Positions 1 through 11,323 of a stretch of DNA of 64,000 bases are shown one piece after another (position 1 is the first letter of the stretch; the number at the start of each line of letters is the position of its first letter). The notes under the pieces were generated by a model, which searched no databases, had not been told where the DNA came from, and worked only from the letters and a program-made list of their open reading frames with translations. The position numbers and the translations under genes are program-made. Source of the DNA: Scytalidium lignicola (taxonomy: Eukaryota; Ascomycota; Leotiomycetes). The stretch spans positions 58,270 to 122,269 of the forward strand of contig NCSJ02000117.1 in the NCBI GenBank assembly GCA_002812745.2, written 5' to 3'.

Positions 1-568
1 GATGACGTTGTGGTGTGTACGCGCTGTGGAGGGGTTGGCGGGGTGGCTGTGCATGCCGGTGACAAAGCACGTGGCGTGGATCCGGCCCTATCAAATCCAG
101 CAAATAATATATCGCGAAGCCAGACTTTATGCAACATAAAATCATGTTGTGCTTTGTTGAATCTTGCTTGGCCTTCACTCTTACGGAAGGTTCGGGTCGA
201 TGCCTCTAGTTCAAGGATAGAGAAAGACAGTAAAAAAGAATGACTTCAAGTACCAGAATTAAAGTCCTCGATTTAGACTGAACTTAAGCTTGCAACAACA
301 AGAAGGTAAATGAATTCTTTGGCTCTTATAGCAATTCTCTCTGTAACCAAATTCACAGCGGGTGAAAAGATAACACCGCTGTCTGATGTAAATATGGTTG
401 TAGTTCCATGGCAACTTTACCCCTATTCCCCTACCAAGCATTTCCTCCATCAGTGCCTCTCCAAAATAGGAGTCTAGTAGTCTTCATTCTTAATATAGCT
501 CCTCAAGCTTGTTATTTTCACATTTGGATCCAGCTATATTCATTAGTAATGTCCATCACAGATGTAAT
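1..568. other. left-edge intergenic stretch
   Basis: No reading frame here resembles a known family, and no RNA gene is evident. The region lies downstream of the NmrA-like pseudogene on the minus strand and may hold its old 3' flank. Confidence 0.4.
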
Positions 569-2292
569 TTATACCATAGCAGTAGTCAAACTCACATCTT
601 TTGGCAGCACCAGTCTTTCTCCCCAGCAAAACTCTGCACTAGTAGCATTGCTTTCCGCAATTTCTCTCGCAAATCCCCCTAGAGCTGATTTGTCTGCCTC
701 CTCAACAGATATTTCTTGGGCTTCTGAAGGGTGACCAGTCACCTTCGACCAGATATTCATAAATGTGGCATAGCTCACCATCTCACTGGCAGCTAGCAGA
801 TTCTGTCCTGGCGTAGAGTTCACAAGAAGCTCAACAAATACGCCGGTATCAGAAGGCACAGCAAAAGGATGGATAGCATCGGGGTTGCCAGTTTGCTTAA
901 AGATGAACTTCTCAGACTCCTATACAACGCAATCAGGACTTGTCAACTGAGTTTACAGATATGTGCAATTAAACGCACTTTGACCAAACGTAGCTTTGCA
1001 AACTTGAGCATATTAGTTGTGTAAAAGCTCATATTCAACAAGCTTGTCCTCTCCCATAAATCCTTTTTCGTCTCTTTAATATACGCAGTAACTTTTGCCT
1101 TCGAGTCAATGAAAAGCATAAGTATACTTCCCTCCACTGATGTCTTTAAACCCAGGTAATGCACTCCATATAAATCTTTCTAGAATCCCTTCTTCTCTCA
1201 ATACCTTTGCATCAGCATCAACTATTACTTTTCCCCTTGCCACTTCCACTGCGAAGGCGTAGTTGCCAGTCTCCCTGTCAGAGATCTTGGAAAGTTCGGG
1301 GTATTTAGCTTGAAATGGTGCCGAGCAATATATATCATGCTTTCAAGCAAGCCAAACCTTTGTCGTCAGGAAGTATAGCAGTAACACATGGAGCTATATG
1401 ATATCGCAACACCCAAAACGGAAACCGCCCTTCCTCATAATTCACTAGCGACCCTTCCTTCTCGTCCTTACCTTCCTATATACCCCCAAATAAGCGGTAT
1501 ACTCCTAACAGAACAACAAACAGCGCCATTATGGTATAATGGTCAGGTCAAGTTGTTGTTCCGAGAAATGGATCTGGGCAACCAAGTCTAATGGGTGAAG
1601 TGAATACTGACATTAGCAGAGATGTAGGCGAGCAGCTAGTTACAGCTGTGATGAAACCGAACTCTTTTGTCACTCAGACTAATTTTTATTTTATTTTTTT
1701 NACGTTTCCTGATAATTTTGAGCTGGTTAGTGATTTTCTCTTTTTCTCTTTTTTTNGATTTAGTTTGGTTGTGGTTGGAGGAGCTTAGGCTCTCATACAT
1801 GGAGAATTAGCCTTGCTCTTTCGACTACACGCTCCATTGTTTCTAGAATATAATCTAACCACTTGAACACATCTATATTACATATATAAGAGAAATTATA
1901 TTTCAATTCAATCAATTCTCTTTTAGTTATTAGAAAACGAATACCTATTCATCAATACACGATCCCAGAAATCAGTCATAGCAAAAATCACATTCGCTGA
2001 GGTGAAGGCAAGAACGAGACTGTCAAAATCATCAAGATCAACCTGAACGATTTGTATTCTTTTCTCTTTGAGAGTCTGAGCGGCCGGAGATGAGGATTCC
2101 GTGTTATTCCACAAACATGTCAACCCAGAGAAAGGAAATGGGAAGCTACTCAACCGCCCTTGAGAGATTACTATTTTCTGTTTCACCCATATATGTATGT
2201 AATTGTAGTAGAAAGAGAGCAGCAAAGTGAACGGTTCTATAAATGCATACCTGATTTCCCGTCACTCCAAGAACAACAATCGTTTTGGTCAT
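569..2292 (-). pseudogene. decayed NmrA-like NAD(P)-binding protein gene
   Basis: Pieces of one NmrA-like Rossmann protein lie in order on the minus strand. The first exon starts at 2292 and encodes MTKTIVVLGVTGNQ, which holds the nucleotide-binding glycine motif, followed by GTATGC. The next piece reads HVCGITRNP, then after a frame change SPAAQTLKEK and ANVIFAMTDFW. Further on come PFQAKYPELSKISDRE, FIWSALPGFKDISGGKYTY, DSKAKVTAYIKE and, after a likely 57 bp intron, FKQTGNPDAIHPFAVPSDTG. NmrA-like proteins are redox-sensing regulators or reductases. The gene looks dead. Two in-frame TGA codons lie just before HVCGITRNP, frame shifts lie near 2095 and 1110, and about 640 bp of unrelated DNA separates TDFW from PFQAKYPE. 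Assembly errors could explain the frame shifts, but not the stops plus the insertion. The family call is firm; the death of the gene is a strong inference. Confidence 0.8.
1320..1964. other. about 640 bp insertion inside the NmrA pseudogene
   Basis: On the minus strand the NmrA homology stops after TDFW at about 1965 and resumes with PFQAKYPELS at about 1319. Related proteins should be nearly continuous here. The intervening DNA has no homologous frame, is AT-rich in part and contains two n-bearing poly-T runs. I see no clear terminal inverted repeats or target-site duplication. A very long intron is the alternative, but neither junction has good splice consensus and the other introns in the window are about 115 bp or shorter. 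Confidence 0.45.
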
Positions 2293-2751
2293 ATTGAAGA
2301 CAATTTTTTTNCTTCCCAAGACAAGTCCAAATAGTTTATTTGAAGATTTCTATATACTGACATAGAACATTAGAAAAAAATGAACTAATTAAATATCTCT
2401 AGGAACGAGAGAAGTTTACTAGATGTTATAAAAATTATTTCATATTAATCATCTCCTTTTCAAACTATTTTATGAGTGCTCTTGAAACTTTAGATGATAA
2501 CGTGAGATATGAGGTTGAAGTTAACGGGGTAGCTTTAACACCAACCTCATCTCAACCACCGCAGCCATCAGGAAAGAGCATCACACAGCGGAATAGGAGA
2601 CAATCAGATAAAGAATAGACGAAAATAAAGTCTTATCAGAATTATTTTATAACCTAACACTTTACATTACAAGTAGAACTAAGATCTAGAGAACCTATAA
2701 CCAACCATCCTACAGGGATTTAAAAAAGGGTTCTAAAACTATATCACAAAC
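2293..2751. other. AT-rich intergenic region
   Basis: This 459 bp spacer lies between the 5' end of the NmrA pseudogene and the 3' end of the ammonium transporter gene. It probably holds the old NmrA promoter and the transporter terminator. An n sits in a poly-T run near 2312. No coding or RNA feature is visible. Confidence 0.4.
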
Positions 2752-4503
2752 TTAAGCACTCTTCACTGCTTCTTCGCTAACTTGTGCTACCTTCGGTGTC
2801 ACTACACCACTAGTTTCTGCACCACTGCCTTCTGCCATTCTCTCTATTTCCTCCCTTCTCTTAGACAACTCTTCAAAAATGCCCCAATCTCCGATCTGCT
2901 CATCAAAGAACTGGTCGACATCCAGTCCGTGCATCTCAGCTTCCTCAGTGACACGGAGGTGCATACCAGGGATGAATTTCAGGATGTATAGGAGAGCACA
3001 GGAGACTAGGAACGAGTAGGCCGATATAGCAGTAATTTCAGCAAATTGACGGCCTACTTGAATGCCGTTGCCATCATAACCGCCTGGAGCTGAGGTAGCA
3101 CCGTCGAGCATACTTACTGTTAAAGTGTCAGCAAACCCCCTCTAACTTCTATGAAAGAGTGGGAGGTCAAGTGGGAAGTGGGGTAATCGAAAAGGGGTTA
3201 GAAACATACTTGATTCCGTAGCAAAGATACCAGTCAAGAAACTACCGACCATACCACCAATCCCATGCAATTTGAAAACATCCATCCCTTCATCAATGTG
3301 CAACCAATCATTCACGTTCTGCAACAATGCACACACAACAGCTGTCAAAAATCCGATAACAGCTGCACACCAAACATTAACATAACCAGCAGCAGGAGTA
3401 ATTCCAACCAACCCAGCAATGGCACCTTCACAAGCGCCAACAACGCTAAATTTACGTCCGTGTTTGATGTAATCGACCAGAACCCATCCGATCATACCTG
3501 TGGAAGCAGCGGTGTTGGTATTAAATGCTGCAAGCATAGCACGAACAGTGGCATTGAGAGCACTGCCTCCGTTGAAACCGAACCAGCCGAACCAGATCAA
3601 AACCGTTCCTAAAAAGACAAGAGTGGTATTGTGAGGCTTGCCAACTGATTTATCACCGCTGTGCTTGCGCTTTCCGAGGACGAAAGCGTAGGCTAAGGCG
3701 GACCAACCCGAGGAAATGTGGACGGGACCGCCACCAGCAAAATCGAGGGATGGTAACTGTTTTCGCATAATACGTCAGACCTAGTTCAAAGGAATAGTAA
3801 AATTAAAACTTATATCTCACATTAAACAGCCATCCGTTCGGATTCCATGTCCAGCATGCAATAGGACAGTATACAACAGTAGCCCAGAAGAAGCCAAATA
3901 CAAGACTTGGGATGATACGCCCTCTCTCAAAGGCGCCGCCAACCACGATCTGGACAGTGCAGGCACTACACATAATATTAGTTATCTTTTCTCCAGTTTC
4001 TTTAACCCCGTGTTTTATGGTCAACGACTCACCAAAACAACAACTGATACAGACAGAATACAATCTCTGGAATAAACGGGCTACCCACGCTGGGAGCAGC
4101 CATAACATTCTTCATCCCAAAATTGGCCATGTCTCCAATGAATGGACCCGCAGTCCTCGAATATGCGAGCGTATAACCCCAAAACATCCATTGGAAAGTG
4201 GTGACAGCGCCAACCATAAGACTCTGAAATAGCAAGGCCAGGGCGGATTTACGGCGTGCGAGGCCTCCGTACAAAAGACCAATACCGGGGATGATGAGCC
4301 AGACTATAAAACCACAGAAAATGAGGTAAGTATAGTGGTACTCAAACCCGATATATTGCGCATTTACGTCCACGAGCTTTGGATCTCCGCCATTGGGAAT
4401 GGAGGAGTTGAACACCGGAGGCTAAATTCAATATTAGTTCAGACCATTAAAAAGAAAATGCAGTTCTCCATATTGTCGTGAAGCAATGACTTACAGAACT
4501 CAT
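2752..4503 (-). CDS. Mep/Amt-family ammonium transporter
   Basis: A plasma-membrane ammonium permease of about 484 residues. Five exons fit: 4503-4495, 4421-4033, 3965-3821, 3756-3210 and 3116-2752, with GT-AG introns; they sum to an exact reading frame. The start gives MSSPPVFNSSIPNGGD. Amt family marks are clear: IPGIGLLYGGLARRKSAL in the first helices, ERGRIIPSLVF, CWTWNPNGW, the pore His in DFAGGGPVHISSG, the signature FGFNGGSALNA, and the second conserved His in KLHGIGGMVGSF. About 11 membrane segments are expected. The C-terminal cytoplasmic tail is short and ends EEAVKSA. The nine-base first exon (MSS) rests on splice consensus and is the least certain part. It resembles the MepA/MeaA type in filamentous fungi, usually controlled by nitrogen repression, but I did not confirm GATA sites. 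Confidence 0.93.
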
Positions 4504-5573
4504 TGTAACTAGTAAGTGCAGCAATACACTGGCCCAGTAGGTTATGATTGACGGAGTAAAAGCTACTTCGTATCAACCCATGGCGGGAGAAGGCTTATAT
4601 GTATCTTATTCATTCCAATTATTGCATTCGTACCAACTTAGTCCCAGTCCTAGTCTTCCACATCGCTGTATTGCCAAGTACCTTGGCGGTTATGGGTGTT
4701 ATCCTATTCTGCATGCTTCTTAACTTTAAGCAAGCCAGTGCAAGGGATAATACCATTGACTGTGTAATTGGGTTTGACAAAGGAAAACTGTTGGTGTTTG
4801 AGGTCACCGATAAGAAACTGATACCGATAAGCTGTGGACTCCTATTCTTGGCGAATGACGCTATCCCACTTTCGGACATCGAGTCCCGCAGTTACCTCTT
4901 CACAAGCCATTATCAATGTCCTCAGATAGGATGAATACTCTTTGACCCATTTATCTATCTACTTGGCAGTACCCAATGCTCGTTCCCGTGGTCTTGGCAC
5001 CCCAAAGCTGCATGCCCCCAGCGAGAAGAGGCGAAGTTCAAACCCGAGAATGTGGGATTAGCAAGATCCCCTAGAGCTATGATAAACAGATATAATAAGG
5101 TTTCGGGAACATGCGGAGAAAAATATAATGAGTTATAAGTAAAAAAAGTTATTCTGAATACAAAGTTGGCCCCGCCAACATTAAAAAGAATATAAGAACC
5201 AAAATAGTGACCGGGTATCTCAACAATGACAAAATGAAATGCTTTTAATACAAGTAATGCGGGATCAGATTCCAGTGCTCTTGAAAACCCGTTCCCAGAA
5301 AGAAATCCTATTGTTATAACCTTGACATTATTGTAGAGCCTCATGCATCAAATTCAAACGTTAACTAGGAAGAGATTAGTCACGATATTCTAGAGTGAGC
5401 ACTCTGCAAAAAATATACCTCATAGTTGTCCATTACAAAAGAGTCTTCTTGGAATCTCTCTCTTTAATGATTATAGTCACAATGAACTCTTGATCTTAGG
5501 ATCGCCCTCCTTCTAAAGGAAACCTACCGCTCATTTCACCTCAACATGCTCAGATGTAGAGGCAAAGCATATA
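4504..5573. other. intergenic region upstream of ammonium transporter
   Basis: This 1.07 kb region should contain the transporter promoter. Open frames of 129 codons on the minus strand (4955-5344) and 111 codons on the plus strand (4599-4934) exist, but neither matches a family I recognise, so neither is called a gene. Confidence 0.35.
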
Positions 5574-6434
5574 TTATTGGGAAGTAGGCGGCCATTGATT
5601 GCCAGGCTGTTGATTCACTGTAGCATGGCAGGTAGAACACACTGAAGCTCCATACTCCAATTCACAGAAATGGAAGGGTACGTTACTGTGCCATATTATT
5701 TCAGTAGAAGAGTAATATCGTGTTAGTACGTACTTACGCTCTTGGGTCTTCATAAGACTGTGTCCTTGGTGGTATGGGGTATGAAGTTGAGTAATATTGT
5801 ACATCATTTGGTCTAGTTGCTTGTGTGTAAGAAGTAGCATCGACACCATAACCACCTTCTGAAGATGGTACATAGAGAGCGGAGGACGATCCAAGAGCTT
5901 GCGAACCGAGTGTTCTCGAAGGATAACTCTCACTAGAGCGGTATTCGGTAGAGTAACTTGGCATTGATGGTGAATAAGAGCTCGCAAGTTGATTGTCTCC
6001 AGCATAGATGTAATCTTGACCGGCTGCACCGTATCCGGGATAATAAGGTGAAGAGTCGCCAGTTTCTCCTGCAGTCCCCATTACTCCCGAGGAGCCTTCA
6101 GCAACTTCAAACTCCATTATTCCATCAATGGCTGATGGTGATTGTCTAAAATAAGTTTTAATATTGATCACGGTTGTCTGCCAGGGGAAAAGCGGGGGTT
6201 CTAACTCACCCATCAGAATCGTAGCGGCAGACTACTGGTGGAAATCGTCTGGCGCAATTGTTGCATGGCCGATCTTTTGCTTGATTACACTAGAAAATAA
6301 GTCAGGAGAAGTATTAAACTAGAATGAGAATTTCGAATGACCTTTTGCTTTCTCCTACGACACTCTGTACATGAGGTAGATACTCTTTGGCGGGGTCGCG
6401 GCCGCTTGGTCGCTTCTGGTGGTCCCAACTGCAT
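5574..6434 (-). CDS. small Zn2Cys6 DNA-binding protein
   Basis: A predicted nuclear DNA-binding protein of about 230 residues. Four exons give an exact frame: 6434-6342, 6289-6210, 6145-5738 and 5685-5574. A fungal Zn(II)2Cys6 cluster spans roughly residues 22-50, split by an intron: CTECRRRKQK, then CNQAKDRPCNNCARRF, then VVCRY. A basic stretch, TKRPRPRQR, precedes it. The middle is Ser/Tyr/Pro-rich with no predicted structure. The last exon has a second cysteine group, FHFCELEYGASVCSTCHAT, which may or may not bind metal. There is no fungal-specific transcription-factor middle homology region, so this is much shorter than typical Zn2Cys6 activators. The ATG at 6434 lies just upstream of the basic region; an earlier start is possible. 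The first intron starts GTCATT, a weak donor. Target genes are unknown. Confidence 0.75.
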
Positions 6435-9400
6435 GGTTGCCGGTATCACTAGTATAGCCGGATGCGATCGTAAGATCTGGGGGAGGCAAATATGTAAGCC
6501 TTCAAGCCTGCCCTTTATCAATGCTATGCTTGGACTCTGGGATGCACCTCTCTTAATAGCTTTATAGCTAGCACATAGAGCTGAAATTCGTGTTCGAAGT
6601 TTAAACATGCCAGATGCGGCTGCTGAAGCCACAACCGCCCAGCTGAAGGGGGAAACCAAGGATCATACGAAAGTAAGTGTCTCTTTCCCAGCTTCAGTTC
6701 CTAATATCATGATGTACGAGGCTTCAGGCTTGTCCGAGTTACAACCCTGTTAAGCCAATATTGGAGTGGGGCCATCCCAACACTTGCCGAATTTCTCACC
6801 TTCATCCATGCCAATCCACTAAATATCATCATGGCCTAACACAGTTCAGTGCACCCGTTTCACCGTTGCAATTTGGCGTAAAACGGCTGCGATGATACAA
6901 ACTATAAGAAGTATACATCCACATAACTAACCATGATAGGTCCCCTAGCCCACCCTTTGAAAGCAACATGACATAGACTTGCACGTACCTATCTTTACGA
7001 GCTTGGGTTGAACCAATTTTCTAAGGCTCTAAACTCAAGGGAACGATTCTTCCGTTTGTCAATCTTTTTTGAAATGAGCACGTACTATTTACTGCCTAGC
7101 GGTCTCTATCAAGATCGATGGGTGCTGAATTGGAATCCTTCAGTAGCTGAAGACTTACTAGTCCATCTAGAGACTCGGGAATACCGCGACACCTGGAAAA
7201 TAAGAAAAAGGAGTAGTTGCTGAAATGGACATAAACGGTGCTATACAACAAGAGCAATGGCCAAAAATAGAACATCTGAGAGTACACTATGGACGGGTAC
7301 CTGACTAGGATATACTCATACTACTCCTGACTGGTATTAAGTTGAACAAGTATTTCATAGTAAGATGCCATATTCGCACCAGTTAAGTTGATCCGATATC
7401 TTTGCACTGTTTCCGCTCAGCCGTACTTACGTAGCGCATGCAGCACAAAAGTTTCTTGCTTTCATGATACTTGCCAATCCTCATTGGCTAATTTTGTATC
7501 ACTTTTCAATCCTATTCAGCTCTGCGTCTTAGAGTCATACTTGATCCCACGAAATAACCGTATAGAAGTAAAGAAACTAGCTAGAATTGAAAGTATGGAT
7601 CATCATGCTGAAGATACTTGGCTTCAACGGGTTCTAGGAGGGCTCGGATACGCAAGGTTGACTTTATCAAATATTGGATTGTAAAAGAAAAGATAGACAC
7701 TTTGACTGGCAGGGAAAGAACGCCTCATGATGATGTGAGAACTTTCAACAATACCAGTGGGGGTGGAAGATTACCAGGGAGCTTGTTAAGGCTGACTAGG
7801 GCTGGTATTTTCCAAAGCACAGGATATCACATGGCAAGCTGAGGAGAGCTTCACAGAAAGCTATTGATAGTTCCGCCGTATTAGCTGCCAGGCTGAGTTT
7901 CCTCTGCCAATGATTATCCGAAGAAAGCTGTGAAAAAGCATAGTTATGACTTTAATTGGCAAGGCGGTTGTCCCGAATCTTAACCGGGTAGTAAGTATCC
8001 TGGACTGTTCGGTTGCTCTTCAGCGGCAGTGACAGACTAATAAACTTGGGGGTTGTCTTTAACAGGAAGTCGGAATGGTACTCAGTACCGGAAGTGGATC
8101 TGTCTCGAACTAGCAAGCTTCTCTTTCAAAGTGATCTTCGGTAGGTTGTTACTAGCCGCTCGCATTCAAGCACGTCTATAGGGCAGCGATTTGTAGTCAT
8201 GATATCATGATTCGTCCATGCTATGATAGGATCTTTTGAATGTTTGCTGCCTGTCACTAGTCCTGTCTCCGGAATAACGGCTCAAACTTGCTTGATGATG
8301 GTCCATGCATCATCTGGTGGATCCTTTCTGGCTGACTTTCAACCAAACACGTTCCCGAATGAAAGATATGAGAACAGAAAGGACATTAAGAAAGTGTAGC
8401 CGAGCTTTAATTTTCATGGTTGGGTAGGATCAAAAAAAAAAACTTGATCAATCGGTGTGAGTTGAGGTCTGGATCCAGTCATTCAGCTCTCCGCCCGACG
8501 GATCGAGTATGTCTCTTGGCAGGGCGTGCAGGGCTACCTCAAGCCACAGGCTGACACCTCAGCCTCACGAACTTCAGACAAAAATGACGGGACTGAACAA
8601 CCACAAAAAGGAGAATATATCTTACCTCTCTGCATAGCCTCACGATCTAGATGCACTTACAATTGAAGACTAGATAAATGAGTATTGGGCAACCTAGAAT
8701 ATTTGTCTTAGATGCAGCGGGGCCTTCCGATGCAACTGAATTGCGGGCAAAGAAGGCTGACTGACTCTTTCACCGAAGCATAAAGGGGTTTGCTACATAG
8801 CACGAGTGATATTATAAACGAATCCTTCGGTAACAAGAATAGTACAATGCTGCATAGTTAACACGTTGTGGTGGTTGTAAGGGGCATTCCGATAGCGCTA
8901 TCGCCATGGCCATGTACCAGTAATTGGAACTTAGGAACATAAATGGCTGCCTAGTTGGATGAATTCGATGTTCCACCCAAGTAGAAGGATTCAGGTCAAG
9001 AAGCTAATAGGTCTCTACCTTGGAGCGGATTATACCCCAGATGAAAGACGGGAATTGGGTGTGAGGTGGGCTTAGAGGATTGACAATATAGCGTAAGAAG
9101 TTAATATGGAGTTACAAACAAGAGAATGAAGCTTCTCGGCATTTCGAGAGGCGCCTTCGCTTACCCGGCACCTGTATAGGTCACGTGGATAATACGGCCA
9201 GGCTGTGCAGCTTCCCAACTCTACGAAGTCCGAAAAGATGGCGACCTGAGGCATAATCTCACCGAGTTCAGCTAACATCAATACGAGTGCAAAGTGGTAT
9301 TTGCTATGCATGCTGTCAATATATTCAAACTTTGAGGGAAATGGTCGCAGAATGATGACGGCTGGAGAAGAATCTCACCGCATCGACCTTCCTCATCGGT

Positions 9401-10058
9401 TCTGAACATTGGTGGTGGCTTCAACTACAATGGGGCAAACATTCGTCCTAACGTTCAGCAGAGTAAGACGACTCGATGAGAGCTGAAGTGGGAACTTATT
9501 ATCCTAAGTCTTCACATTTATTATTGAGACATCTACAGTAGACACATATACGAACTATATCAATACGAATAGAAAACAGATTGGTCTGGACTAAACCTCC
9601 TATTCGAACATCGCAAACTCGGATTTAAAATTGTATACCACCTCAATTCTTAGGTTTCCCTAGATTATTTCGCATTATTTGATAGTCTTGTCCTTGAATA
9701 TCAAGGCATAGCTGGAACTATTTAATGAGTAGAACCTCTCCAAAAACTTCTCGTAATTTCTTTAGAACCATTCACTGTTTATTATACCATGATATTTCAT
9801 GATATCTTAGCACGTTTTGTTCCTATAGGCTCCATATAGCTCGTTCTGATTCCTTTCAATGGAATAGAGCCTGTCAGGCTAGTTCTCATTAGCAAGATAC
9901 ATCGCGCGAGAGGAAGTCCTCAGCCAGAACCAAGCATGAGTCTTGTGATTTGAGGTAAAAGGATCATGAACTTAGATTCGAAACACAAATTCAGTCTTAC
10001 GTCTCCGGTATCCCTAAGATACAGAATATATACAAGTTGTCTAATATCGCCCTCAATT
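6435..10058. other. 3.6 kb gene desert
   Basis: No open frame here has recognisable homology, and the longest is under 100 codons. I saw no transposase, reverse transcriptase, rRNA or tRNA signature. Base composition is not extreme, so this is not simply AT-rich mutated repeat. It could hold a long non-coding transcript, regulatory DNA or an unrecognised multi-exon gene. Confidence 0.35.
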
Positions 10059-10954
10059 TTACAAATCTTTGCGGAAAGCTTCAGTACCCCAAGGTTCGCT
10101 AGTTAGAGCTGTCAAGCCACTTTTAGGTTCACAGGACTTCCGCCCATCCATTGGGCCAGGCGCCACGGCCGTCGCGTTTTCCTTCATTGCATCTAACAGC
10201 TTCACAGTAGTCTCAGGTGTAAGATCTTCGTAGTAATCGTCGTTAATCTGAACCATTGGAGCGTTTACACAAGCGCCTAGACATTCGACCTCGATGATCG
10301 TGAAGAGACCATCTTTGGTAGTCTCGCCAGCCTTGATGCCAAGATGCTTCTCGATAGTCTTGACAATTATATCACTGCCACATCCACCAAGCTGGCATGG
10401 TGTCTAAAATACATCAGTTAGCCTCCAGATTACTGCAAAATTTGAGTCGACGTGTTCTTCATGTCACATACTGTTGTACAAATCTGGACATGGAACTTCC
10501 CAACTGGACTCCGATTATACATGGTGTAAAATGTTGCAACCTCATACACACGCATTGGTGGCATATCTAGTAGTCGTGCAACTTCATTCATCACGCTTAT
10601 ACTCGCAAACCCATGCTGTCTTTGTCCGAGATCAAGGATTGGCATTACGGCAGCTTTCTTGTATTGTGGTGGATATCGCTTCAAGATCTCTTCGATCAAC
10701 TTTGTATTTTGCTCTGAGAATTTGAACGGTATTTCTGGGTTATTGACATCCGTGTTTCGGTGCTGTGTTATCGCCAGTCAGAATATGTCGATTGTAGAGC
10801 TTACAGAAATGGCTTCAAATAGAGAACGTACCACATGGAGAGCTGCACTTGCTACCCTCGTGCTGGACTGAAATGACCGCCATTGTGGTCGTGCAGCTAC
10901 ACGGGCAGGTCGGAAGGTAGACCGCAGTATGAATGGAGCAATTTTTGATGCCAT
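10059..10954 (-). CDS. nuo-24: NADH:ubiquinone oxidoreductase 24 kDa subunit (complex I)
   Basis: Mitochondrial complex I N-module subunit that carries the N1a [2Fe-2S] cluster near the FMN site. Three exons (10954-10832, 10762-10472, 10403-10059) give 252 residues, normal for the family. Residues 1-35 form an Arg/Ser-rich mitochondrial presequence ([19 protein letters not shown]). The mature part contains [37 protein letters not shown] and [20 protein letters not shown]. The four cluster cysteines lie in CTTTPC and [10 protein letters not shown], with the first pair spanning an intron. It ends [15 protein letters not shown], like Neurospora NUO-24. The ATG at 10954 was chosen because it opens the presequence; the codons upstream in the same frame contain no ATG. 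Confidence 0.96.
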
Positions 10955-11323
10955 TGTTGCCAGAATGAAACGCAATGGCTGTATGTTAGCTTCCGATCAG
11001 GTCGACGTTGAAGTTATTGGTTTCGGCTTCGTCGTGATTGGTCTAGCCGGTTTTGCGGTGTTTCTAGCATGGCTGCGTATATTTTAGCATAGCACTAGCA
11101 CGTTTCGCACAACCTGATCGCTAGCTAGAACCTGAGTGTCTTGTACTTACGTACTTCTATTGTACAAATAACTCATTGTTCTAAAGTACTTAATGTCAAT
11201 ATCTATAACTCCGTTGATATGATTTTGTTACTTAAATATCTAATACAATTAATTTAACCAACACAAATATACAGTGACCATGTATAAAAGCTAAATCGAA
11301 GCAGCTATATATTAAGGCTATTA
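10955..11323. other. intergenic region, nuo-24 promoter side
   Basis: This 369 bp spacer separates the 5' end of the complex I gene from the 3' end of the aquaporin gene. The half nearer the aquaporin is AT-rich. I see nothing else in it. Confidence 0.4.

Noticed and set aside
1527..1605. tRNA-like sequence with a good A-box word (TGGTATAATGG)
   Set aside because: No proper B box, no acceptor stem and no clear anticodon arm; kept only as a hint about the insert.
4955..5344. 129-codon hydrophobic minus-strand ORF
   Set aside because: No family resemblance and no splice or promoter support; likely chance ORF in AT-rich DNA.
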